Positions 1-5,836 of a stretch of 5,836 nucleotides of DNA are shown in pieces. The notes under the pieces were generated by a model. That model was not told where the DNA came from. It saw only the letters and a list, made by a program, of their open reading frames with translations, and did no database searches. The translations under genes were made by a program, and so were the position numbers. Each line of letters begins with the position of its first letter. Position 1 is the stretch's first letter. Source of the DNA: JBKJML01 sp046596415 (lineage in GTDB: Bacteria; Actinomycetota; Thermoleophilia; Gaiellales; Gaiellaceae); assembly GCA_046596415.1 (NCBI GenBank), contig JBKJML010000039.1, forward strand, positions 1 through 5,836, given 5' to 3'.

Positions 1-213
1 CGTGCCGGCGTAGGCGACGGTGACGGTGTCGCCGTTGCGGACGGCGCTCGCGAGCGTGAGCGTGGCGGTCGAGCCGCTGACGGAGACGTTCGTGACCGCG
101 CGGCCCGAGCCGTTGACGCTCACCGTGTAGTCGCCGTTCGCCGGGGCGCCGGCGACGGGCTCGACATAGATGACCGTCAGCGCCGTCCCGTCGACCGAGC
201 GGCTGGAGACGGC
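1..213 (-). repeat. A8: SWM/SwmB-like module, N-terminal part only (residues 1875-1945)
   Basis: The first 71 residues of an A module are present, truncated by the left edge just after TVTVAYAGT. It reads AVSSRSVDGTALTVIYVEPVAGAPANGDYTVSV in successive strands, with Ile-Tyr-Val-Glu-Pro as a local variant. The DxAGN loop and the linker should follow beyond the window, so long or short form cannot be decided. Confidence 0.86.
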
Positions 214-3200
214 CGGGGCGGTCAGGTCGACGACGAACGAGCGCGACGGCGAGTAGGCGGAGGTGAGCGCTCCCGCGTCCTCGTTGCGTGCCTGCCAGTA
301 GTAGGTGCCGTCGGTCAGGCCGGCGCCGCCGGGGACGACGGCGGAGCCGTTGGCGCCGTTCGCCAGGCCGGTGCCGGACGAGAAGGTGGAGATCGGCGAG
401 GCACAGCCGCTGTCGGAGCAGACGCGGAAGGTGACCTTGCCGGTGTTCTGGGTGTCGAGGTCGGCGAACGTCGCGGTCAGCGTCGGCGTGGCGGTGCCGA
501 GCGCGGCGCCGTCGGCCGGGCTGACGAGGGCCGGAACGGACGGGGCGGCGTTCGCGGTGCCGTTCGTGACCGCCGCGGCGCCGAACGGGGCGGCGCCGTT
601 GCCGGCGACGTCGGTGAGCGCCGTGCCGGAGTAGGCGACGGTGACGGTGTCGGCGTTGCGGACGGCGCTCGCGAGGGTCAGCGTCGCCGTCGAGCCGGCG
701 ACCGAGACGTTGGTGACCGCGCGGCCGGAGCCGTTCACGAGCACGGTGTAGTCGCCGTTGACGGGGCTGCCGCCGAGCGGCTCGGCGTAGGCGATCGCGA
801 GCGTGGCGCCGTTCACCGAGCGCGTCGAGACGGTCGGCGCGGTGGTGTCGTAGGTGACGGTCGAGCTGGCGGCGCCGCCCGTCAGGCCGGCCGCGTCGGT
901 CGAGCGGGCGTGGACGACGTAGGAGCCGTCGGCGGGCAGGTTGGCGGCCGCGAAGGCGTAGCTCCAGCTCGTGGTGCCGGTCGCGGCGAGGTAGAGCTCG
1001 GTCAGGCTGGCGAAGCCACCGGCGCCCGCGTTCGCGGCCGGATCCCAGTAGAGGCCGCTCGAGGCGCGCTGGATCGAGACCTCGACGAGCGAGACGCCCG
1101 AGGTCGCGTCCGAGGCGGTGCCGGACAGGTTGGCCCAGGTGGCGGTGCGGTAGGTGCTGCCGTTGACCGGGAACGAGGCGGCCGAGGCAGGCGCGGTGAC
1201 GTCGACGACGAACGAGCGCGCGGCGCTGAACGCGGAGGTGAGCGCGCCCGCGTCCTCGTTCTGGGCCTGCCAGTAGTAGGTCGTGCCGTCGGCGAGGTTC
1301 GCGGCGCCGGGAACGGCGGCGGAGCCGTTGGCGCCGTTCGCGATCCCGGTGCTCGACGAGAAGGTGGAGACGACCGACGAGCAGCCGCTGTCGGAGCAGA
1401 CGCGGAAGGTGACCTTGCCGGTGTTCTGGGTGTCGGCGTCGGAGAACGTCGCCGTGAGCGTCGGCGTCGTCGTCGTGTAGGCGGCGCTCGCGGGGGAGAC
1501 GAGGGCCGGCACCGACGGGGCGACGTTCGCGGTCGAGTTCGTGACGGCGGCGGCGCCGAACGTGGCGGCGGCGTTGCCGGCGCCGTCGACGACCGCGCTG
1601 CCGGAGTAGGCGACCGTGACCACGTCGCCGTTGCGCGTCGCCGAGGCGAGCGTCAGGACGGACGTCGTGCCGGAGACGGAGACGGTCGTGACCGCGCGGC
1701 CCGAGCCGTTGACGCTCACCGTGTAGTTGCCGTTCGCCGGTGCGCCGGAGACGTTCTCGCCGTACGAGATGGTCAGCGTCGCCCCGTCGATCGTGCGGGC
1801 GGTGACGGCCGGCGCGACGAGGTCGACGCTGAACGAGCGTGACGCGCTGAACGAGGAGGTCAGCGCGGTCGAGTCCTCGGCCTGGGCCTGCCAGTAGTAC
1901 GTGCTGCCGTGGGCGAGGTTGGCGGCCCCCGGGACGGCGGCGGAGCCGTTTGCGCCCTTCGCGATCCCGGTCGCCGACGAGAAGGTGGAGAGCACCGTCG
2001 AGCAGCCGCTGTCGGCGCAGACGCGGAAGTTGATCTTGCCCGTGTCGTTCGTGTCGGGGTCGGCGAACGTCGCGGCGAGCGTCGGCGTCGCCGTCGAGAG
2101 CTGGGCGGCGTTCGCGGGCGACGCGAGCGCCGGCGTCGTCGGCGCGACACCGGGAGTCGAGTTCGTGGCGGCGGCGGCGCCATAGGTCGCGGCGGCGTTG
2201 CCGACCGTGTCGGTGAGCGTCGAGCCGGAGTAGGCGACGGTGACGGAGTCGCCGAAGACGACCGCAGAGGTGAGCGTGAGCGTCACCGCCGAGCCGCCGA
2301 CGGAGACGTTCGTGACCGCGTTGCCGGAGCCGTTGACGCTCACCGTGTAGTCGCCATTCGCCGGCGCGCCCGCGAGCGGCTCGGCGTAGGTGATCGTCAG
2401 GGTGGCGCCGTTGACGCCGCGCGTGGAGACGGCCGGTGCGGTGGTGTCGACGGTGAACGAGCGGGTCGCGGAATACGCGGAGGTGAGCGCGCCCGCGTCT
2501 TCGTTCCGGGCCCGCCAGTAGTAGGTCGTGCCGCTCGCGAGTCCGGCCGCGCCGGGGACTGCGGCGGAGCCGTTGGCGCCGGTCGCGAGGCCGGTCGGCG
2601 AGGAGAACGTCGAGAGGGGGGAGGCGCAGCCGCTGTCGGAGCAGACCTGGAAGGTGACCTTGCCGGTGTTCTGCGTGTCGGCGTCGGCGAACGTCGCGGT
2701 CAGCGTCGGCGTCGAGCTCGCGAGCGTGACCGCGTTCGCCGGCGTGACGAGCGCCGGGACGGACGGGGCGGCGTTCGCGGTCGCGTTCGTCACGGCGGTC
2801 GCGCTGGAAGCGGCGGCCTGGTTGCCGGCCGGGAGGGCGGTGTCGCGGAGCGCGGTGCCGGTGTAGGCGACCGTGACCGAGTCGCCGTTGCGGACGGCGG
2901 TGGCGAGGGTCAGCGTGACGTCGGAGCCCGACACCGAGACGTTCGTGACCGAGCGCGAGAGGCCGTTGACGACGACCGCGTAGTCGTTCGTCGCGGGCGT
3001 GCCGGTGACGTTCTCGTTGTAGCTGATCGTCAGGGCCGCGCCGTCGACCGAGCGGGAGGCGATCCCGGGCGTCTGGGTGTCGATCGTGATCGCCCGCGGG
3101 CTGCCCGGCGTCCAGGCGGAGGTGAGCCCGCCCGTGTCCTCGTTGCGCGCCTGCCAGTAATAGGTCGTGCCGTTCGAGAGCGCCGCGCCGCTGTAGGTGG

Positions 3201-5835
3201 CGGTGTCGGTGGCGCCGTTCGCGAGCCCGGCCGACGTCGAGAAGGTGGAGATCGGCGAGGCGCAGCCGCTGTCGGAGCAGACGCGGAAGGTGACCTTGCC
3301 CGTGTTCTGGGTGTCGTCGTCGAGGAAGCGGCCGCCGAAGACCGGGGTGGCGGAGTCGGCGCGGTAGGCGTCGGCGGGGGTGAGTGTGTTCGGGACGTTC
3401 GGCGCGGCGTTCGCGGTCGCGTTCGTCGCGGCGGTGGCGCCGAAGGTCGAGCCGGCGTTGCCCGCGACGTCGGCGACGGCCGAGCCGGAGTAGGCGACGG
3501 TGACGCTGTCGCCGTTGCGGACGGCCGCGGCGAGCGTCAGGACGGCGCTCGAGCCGGCGACGGAGACGTTCGTGACTGCGCGGCCCGAGCCGTTGACGGT
3601 GACCGTGTAGTCGCCGTTCGCGGGCGCACCCGAGACCGGCTCGTCGTAGGCGATCGTCAGCGAGGCGCCGTTGGCGCTGCGCGTCGTGACGCCCGGGCTG
3701 ACCGTGTCGAAGGTGAAGGTCGAAGTCGTGACGGGGCTCTGCACGTTCGTCGCGGCGTCGGTCGAGCGGGACGAGACGACGTAGGAGCCGTTGGCCGGGA
3801 ACTTCGCGGCCGGGAAGGCGTAGCTCCAGCTCGTCGTCCCCGACGCGGCGATCCACAGCGGGGCGGCGCTGGAGAACGAGCCGTTGCCCGCGTTCGCGGC
3901 CGGATCCCAGTACAGCCCGCCGGTGACGCGCTGGATGGCGAGGTCGACCGACGCGACGCCGGCCGCGGCGTCGGCGGCGCTGCCCGAGATCGTGCCGCTC
4001 CAGCCGACACCGTTATATGGGGTCCCGTTGGCGGGGAACGTGATCCCGGAAGTGGGGGCGGTCGTGTCGACGAGGAAGCTGCGCGGGCTGCCCGGCGTCC
4101 AGGCGGAGGTGAGGGTGCCGCTGTCTTCGTTGCGGGCCTGCCAGTAGTAGGTCGTGCCGCTGACGAGCGCGGTGCCCGAGTAGGTGGCGTTGCCGGTCGC
4201 GCCGACCGCGAGCCCGGTGGCGGAGTCGAAGGTCGAGCGGACGCCAGAACAGGCGGAGTCGTTGCAGACGCGGAAGGTGACCTTGCCGATGTCCTGCGTG
4301 TCGTTGTCGCCGAAGACGGCGGAGAAGGACGGCGTGAGCGTGTTGAGCTTCACGGCGTCGGCGGGGGCGAGCGAGCTTGGCGCGGTCGGGGCGGCGTTCG
4401 GCGTCGAGTTCGTGACGGCGGCGGCGCCGAAGGTCGCGGCCGCGTTGCCCGACGGAGAAGCGGTGTCGGTGAGCGCGCTGCCCGAGTACGCGACGGTGAC
4501 GGTGTCGCCGTTGCGGACCGCGGTCGTCAGCGTCAGCGTTACGGTCGAGCCGACGACCGAGACGCCGGTGACAGCGTCGCCGGAGCCGTTGATCGACACC
4601 GTGTAGTTGCCGTTGGTGGGCGCGCCCGCGAGCGTCTCGTTGTAGGCGATCGCGAGCGAGGTGCCGTTGGCGGTGCGGGTCGAGACCGTGGGAGCACTGA
4701 CGTCGGCGACGAAGGAGCGGGGGCTGCCCGGCGTCCAGGCGCTCGAGCCGGCGTCCTGGTCGGTCGAGCGGGCCTGCCAGTAGTAGGTCGTGCCGTCGAC
4801 GAGCGCCGTGCCGGAGTAGGTGGCGTTGCCGGTCGCGGTGTTCGCCAGGCCGGCCGGGGAGGAGAAGGTCGAGCGGATGCTGGAGCAGTCGCTCGTGTTG
4901 CAGACGCGGAAGTCGACCTGGCCGGTGCTCTGGGTGTCGGGGTCGGAGAAGACACCCGAGAAGGCTGGGGTGAGGGTGTTGGCGCGGATCGCGTCGGCCG
5001 GGCTCAGGGAGCCGGGGACGTTCGGGCTCGTGTTCGCGGTCGAGTTGGTCGCGGCGGCGGCGCCGAACGTGGCGGCGGCGTTGCCGGCCGGCGTGGCGAC
5101 GTCGGTCAGGGCGGTGCCGGCGTAGGCAACCGTGACCGGGTCGCGGTTCTGGACGGCGCTCGCGAGGGTCAGGGTGACGTTGGCGCCGGCGACCGAGACG
5201 TTCGTGACCGCGCGGCCGGAGCCGTTGACGCTGACGGTGTAGTTCCCGCTCGCGGGCGCGCCCGCGAGGGTCTCGTTGTAGGCGACCGTCAGGGTGGCGC
5301 CGTTGACGCCGCGCGAGGAGACCGTCGGGGCGGCGGTGTCGACGACGAACGAGCGCGACGCGGAGAAGGCGGAGGTGCCGCCGTTGACGTCCTGACCCTG
5401 GGCCTGCCAGTAGTACGTCGTGCCGTTCGTGAGGCCCGCGCCGCCGGGAACGGCGAGCGAGCCGTTGGCGCCGTTGACGATCCCTGCGGCCGAGGAGAAG
5501 GTCGAGATGACCGACGAGCAGCCACTGTCGGAGCAGACGCGGAAGTTGATCTGACCCGTGTTGTTTGTGTCGGGGTCGGCGAAGGTCGCGGTGAGCGTCG
5601 GCGTCGTCGAGTTGACCCGGGCGGCGTCGGCGGGCGAGACCTGAGCCGTGGCGGACGGGTTCTGGTTCGGGGTCGAGTTGGTGGCGGCGGTCGCGCCGAA
5701 GGTCGCCGCGCCGTTGCCTGCGACGTCGGTGAGGGCGGAGCCCGAGTACGCGACCGTGACGTTGTCGCCGTTCAGGACGGCGGAGGCGAGGGTCAGCGTG
5801 ACGTTCGAGCCGGCGACCGAGGTGTTCGTCACCGA
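1..5835 (-). CDS. Giant modular surface/secreted repeat protein, internal fragment (SWM-like and FN3/Ig-like repeats)
   Basis: A single minus-strand frame stays open from 5835 to 1, giving 1945 codons with neither start nor stop, so this is an internal slice of a longer gene. The translation is built from three repeat types: nine A modules (SWM/SwmB-like; first and last cut by the window), eight B modules (FN3/Ig-like, each with a C-x4-C pair) and two C modules (a second Ig-like type). Composition is Thr/Ala/Ser/Gly/Val/Asn-rich, with 16 Cys all in B modules, about nine Lys, two His and no Met. No membrane segment, signal peptide, LPXTG-type sorting motif or enzyme motif falls in the window. 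Known relatives of such repeats occur in very long exported proteins; SwmB of marine Synechococcus is a cell-surface protein needed for non-flagellar swimming. A surface stalk or adhesin role is inferred. The ligand, anchor and export route cannot be seen. Frame and repeat assignment are very secure; function is not. Confidence 0.96.
214..555 (-). repeat. B8: FN3/Ig-like module, first subtype (residues 1761-1874)
   Basis: The module is 114 residues. Its acidic loop DLDTQNTG (439-462) and cysteine pair CSDSGC (403-420) sit in a tract nearly identical to B4 and B7. TTYYWQA is shortened to TYYWQA, a one-residue deletion relative to all other copies. It ends SAYSPSRSFVVDLTAP. Confidence 0.88.
556..834 (-). 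repeat. A7: SWM/SwmB-like module, short form (residues 1668-1760)
   Basis: The module is 93 residues. YAEPLGGSPVNGDYTVLVNGSGRAV is close to consensus, with Gly-Ser-Pro for Gly-Ala-Pro and Leu in the core strand. LTLASAVRNADTVTVAYSG has Ala for Gly in the turn. DVAGN is followed by APFGA in place of ATFGA, and the linker reads TNGTANAAP. Confidence 0.88.
835..1188 (-). repeat. C2: distinct Ig-like module inserted between B7 and A7 (residues 1550-1667)
   Basis: The module is 118 residues and is a homologue of C1. It opens SAASFPVNGSTYR, has SGTASDATSGVSLVEVSIQR, the block GLYWDPAANAG (1024-1056), GTTSWSYAF, DGSYVVHARSTDAAG and closes TYDTTAP. It contains the second His of the window and no Cys. 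SIQR, the GLYWDPAANAG block and the SWSYAF strand are the best conserved points with C1; the stretches between are divergent. Confidence 0.86.
1189..1530 (-). repeat. B7: FN3/Ig-like module, first subtype, precedes C2 (residues 1436-1549)
   Basis: The module is 114 residues. The acidic loop DADTQNTG is at 1417-1440 and the cysteine pair CSDSGC at 1381-1398. The opening is SPASAAYTTTTPTL, lacking the Asp of SPAD. Bases 1382-1435 are identical to 404-457 in B8. Like B3, it passes into a C module. Confidence 0.88.
1531..1809 (-). repeat. A6: SWM/SwmB-like module, short form (residues 1343-1435)
   Basis: The module is 93 residues. SYGENVSGAPANGNYTVSV is followed by the canonical NGSGRAVT core. 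LTLASATRNGDVVTVAYSG and DGAGN follow. At DNA level 1688-1740 matches 92-144 in A8 with one difference over 53 bases, which points to a shared recent origin. Confidence 0.88.
1810..2154 (-). repeat. B6: FN3/Ig-like module, first subtype (residues 1228-1342)
   Basis: The module is 115 residues. The acidic loop DPDTNDTG (2038-2061) is the most acidic version, with a third Asp at position six. The cysteine pair is CADSGC at 2002-2019. AKGANGSAAVPGAANLAHGS contains one of only two His in the window, and TTYYWQA reads STYYWQA. It closes SRSFSVDLVAP. Confidence 0.88.
2155..2433 (-). repeat. A5: SWM/SwmB-like module, short form (residues 1135-1227)
   Basis: The module is 93 residues. It contains YAEPLAGAPANGDYTVSV, then NGSGNAVTNVSV (Asn for Arg in the core). 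The strand LTLTSAVVFGDSVTVAYSG has VFGD where other copies have RNGD. The loop is DTVGN, with Val in place of Ala, and the linker is TNSTPGVAP. Confidence 0.87.
2434..2778 (-). repeat. B5: FN3/Ig-like module, first subtype (residues 1020-1134)
   Basis: The module is 115 residues. The acidic loop DADTQNTG lies at 2662-2685 and the cysteine pair CSDSGC at 2626-2643. The strand before the first Cys is VTFQVC rather than VTFRVC. It continues ANGSAAVPGAAGLASG, TTYYWRARNEDAG and SAYSATRSFTVDTTAP. It is the only copy with Trp-Arg-Ala after the two tyrosines. Confidence 0.88.
2779..3066 (-). repeat. A4: SWM/SwmB-like module, long and most divergent copy (residues 924-1019)
   Basis: The module is 96 residues. 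YNENVTGTPATNDYAVVVNGLSRSV replaces the usual GAPANGDYTVSVNGSGRAV in two places. The loop DTALPAGN (2821-2844) is the extended form. The following strand is QAAASSATA instead of AATFGA, so the conserved Phe is missing. It is still clearly the same family, through VTLTLATAVRNGDSVTVAYTG. Confidence 0.86.
3067..3414 (-). repeat. B4: FN3/Ig-like module, mosaic of the two B subtypes (residues 808-923)
   Basis: The module is 116 residues. Its acidic loop DDDTQNTG (3298-3321) has three consecutive Asp. The cysteine pair CSDSGC is at 3262-3279. The segment at 3238-3315 is identical in protein to B8. The later half (ATYSGAAL, SAWTPGSPR) is of the B2/B3 subtype. It ends AITIDTQTP, a divergent junction. 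Confidence 0.88.
3415..3693 (-). repeat. A3: SWM/SwmB-like module, short form (residues 715-807)
   Basis: The module is 93 residues and opens GVTTRSANGASLTIAYDEPVSGAP, the Asp-Glu-Pro variant of the Asn-Glu strand. The core YTVTVNGSGRAVTNVSV and the strand LTLAAAVRNGDSVTVAYSG are canonical. It ends DVAGN, STFGA and the linker TNATANAAP. Confidence 0.88.
3694..4053 (-). repeat. C1: distinct Ig-like module inserted between B3 and A3 (residues 595-714)
   Basis: The module is 120 residues. It opens TSGITFPANGTPYN and has an ISGSAADAAAGVASVDLAIQ-type strand pair. The aromatic block GLYWDPAANAG follows at 3886-3918, then GTTSWSYAF, NGSYVV and RSTDAA, and it closes TFTFDTVSP. It has no cysteine. 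The pattern matches Ig-like modules seen in long exported proteins of Actinobacteria and related phyla, but I cannot name the exact family. It is homologous to C2 and unlike the A and B modules. Confidence 0.85.
4054..4401 (-). repeat. B3: FN3/Ig-like module, second subtype, precedes C1 (residues 479-594)
   Basis: The module is 116 residues. The acidic loop DNDTQDIG is at 4285-4308, with Ile where the other copies have Thr. The cysteine pair CNDSAC is at 4249-4266. It shares NTLTP, GNATYSGTALV and SAWTPGSPRSF with B2. Its closing VDTTAP leads into a C module instead of the usual A module. Confidence 0.88.
4402..4689 (-). repeat. A2: SWM/SwmB-like module, long form (residues 383-478)
   Basis: The module is 96 residues and contains YNETLAGAP, then YTVSINGSGDAVTGVSV, a divergent form of the core (GDAVTG instead of GRAVTN). 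It continues LTLTTAVRNGDTVTVAYSG. The loop DTASPSGN (4444-4467) carries the same three-residue extension as A1 and A4. Confidence 0.88.
4690..5037 (-). repeat. B2: FN3/Ig-like module, second subtype (residues 267-382)
   Basis: The module is 116 residues, with its acidic loop DPDTQSTG at 4921-4944 and its cysteine pair CNTSDC at 4885-4902. Unlike B1, its mid-domain reads GNATYSGTALVDGTTYYWQAR and its end reads SAWTPGSPRSF. Both signatures are shared with B3 and B4. The stretch after YYWQAR is STDQDAG, a local variant of the usual NEDAG. Confidence 0.87.
5038..5325 (-). repeat. A1: SWM/SwmB-like module, long form (residues 171-266)
   Basis: The module is 96 residues and opens TVSSRGVNGATLTVAYNETLAGAP in two adjoining strands. 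Its YTVSVNGSGRAVTNVSV core is canonical. The turn usually written RNGD is QNRDP here, a local departure. The later loop is DVATPAGN (5080-5103), three residues longer than the DVAGN of the short A modules. Confidence 0.88.
5326..5670 (-). repeat. B1: FN3/Ig-like module (residues 56-170)
   Basis: The module is 115 residues. The linker PNQNPSATAQV leads into SPAD. The acidic DPDTNNTG loop lies at 5554-5577 and the cysteine pair CSDSGC at 5518-5535. The late strand reads TTYYWQAQGQD, so the usual ARNED is replaced. It ends with SRSFVVD and an AAP junction. It belongs to the AVPGGAGL subtype shared with B5-B8. FN3/Ig-like assignment rests on the overall pattern of hydrophobic strands and the Tyr-Tyr-Trp strand. 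Confidence 0.85.
5671..5835 (-). repeat. A0: SWM/SwmB-like module, C-terminal part only (residues 1-55)
   Basis: This is the tail of an A module cut by the right edge of the window. It begins in the strand before LTLASAVLNGDNVTVAYSG and continues through DVAGN (the short loop form) and an ATFGA strand to the TNST linker. The missing first ~38 residues should lie just beyond position 5835. Confidence 0.85.
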
Positions 5836-5836
5836 G

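Noticed and set aside
439..462. RTX-type calcium nonapeptides as the identity of the acidic loops.
   Set aside because: The GGxGxDxUx repeats that define RTX are absent. The DxDT loop occurs once per FN3-like module and is not tandem.
910..1842. A 310-codon plus-strand open frame, the longest start-to-stop frame in the window.
   Set aside because: It is exactly antisense and codon-in-register with the minus-strand gene. Its product is low-complexity Arg/Gly/Val/Ala, as expected from the complement of GC-rich Ala/Thr/Val/Gly codons.
4003..4024. The small AT-rich patch around gttatatgg as a possible promoter -10 element.
   Set aside because: It is inside the C1 coding region, has no matching -35 element or following gene, and is explained by Asn-Tyr-Pro codons in the reverse strand.
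3657..4955. Minus-strand open frames at 3657-4010 and 4539-4955 (also 1860-2183 and 5289-5525) giving Arg/Pro/Ser/Thr-rich products.
   Set aside because: These are other-frame shadows of the real gene in GC-rich DNA. They have no domain pattern and overlap the long frame completely.
305..5125. A series of plus-strand open frames at 305-634, 1283-1480, 1901-2185, 2528-2866, 4184-4606 and 4820-5125 whose products look like a tandem paralogous family (shared motif EQTRKVTLPV).
   Set aside because: Each lies antisense to the same part of a B module, and the similarity is inherited from the repeats on the minus strand. None has an independent ribosome binding site that I can see, and the minus-strand frame explains every base.
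1..5836. The periodic ~630-base structure as a CRISPR array or mobile-element tandem.
   Set aside because: The repeats are long, imperfect, in frame and encode folded-domain patterns. There are no short identical direct repeats with unique spacers, no inverted terminal repeats and no transposase.

Overview
The whole window lies inside one very large protein-coding gene on the minus strand. The frame whose codons begin at the right edge (position 5835) and run down to position 1 is open for all 1945 codons. It has no stop, no visible start and no end, so both termini of the gene lie outside the window. There is no intergenic space and no support for a promoter, terminator, RNA gene, mobile element or CRISPR array.

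The protein is a string of beta-sandwich-type repeats in an almost strict alternation. Module A (93 or 96 residues) resembles the SWM/SwmB repeat: a TAPxVSxR-type opening, an ETLAGAP-like stretch, YTVSVNGSGRAVTNVSVxGS, then LTLASAVRNGDxVTVAYSG and DxAGN. Module B (114 to 116 residues) is a fibronectin-III/Ig-like domain with an SPAD opening, an acidic DxDT loop, a C-x4-C pair and a TTYYWQA strand near its end. Module C (118 or 120 residues) is a different Ig-like domain that carries GLYWDPAANAG and GTTSWSYAF. In translation order the layout is A0(partial)-B1-A1-B2-A2-B3-C1-A3-B4-A4-B5-A5-B6-A6-B7-C2-A7-B8-A8(partial). The two C modules are separated by exactly four A-B pairs. This suggests a higher-order repeat of about 2859 bases.

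The sequence is very GC-rich, with coding third positions nearly all G or C. The repeats are rich in Thr, Ala, Ser, Gly, Val and Asn, with few Lys, two His and no Met. This fits a large secreted or surface-anchored protein of a high-GC bacterium, most likely an actinobacterium. A Thermoleophilia/Solirubrobacterales-type soil lineage is possible, but that is a guess from style rather than from a marker gene. The repeats would form a long stalk or adhesive fibre outside the cell. The window shows neither the export signal, the anchor, nor any catalytic or binding head domain.

The most notable points are the apparent (A-B)x4 + C super-repeat, the invariant cysteine pair and acidic loop in all eight B modules, the mosaic structure of B4, and near-identical DNA tracts that point to recent duplication or gene conversion. 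I see no evidence for a multi-gene system here.
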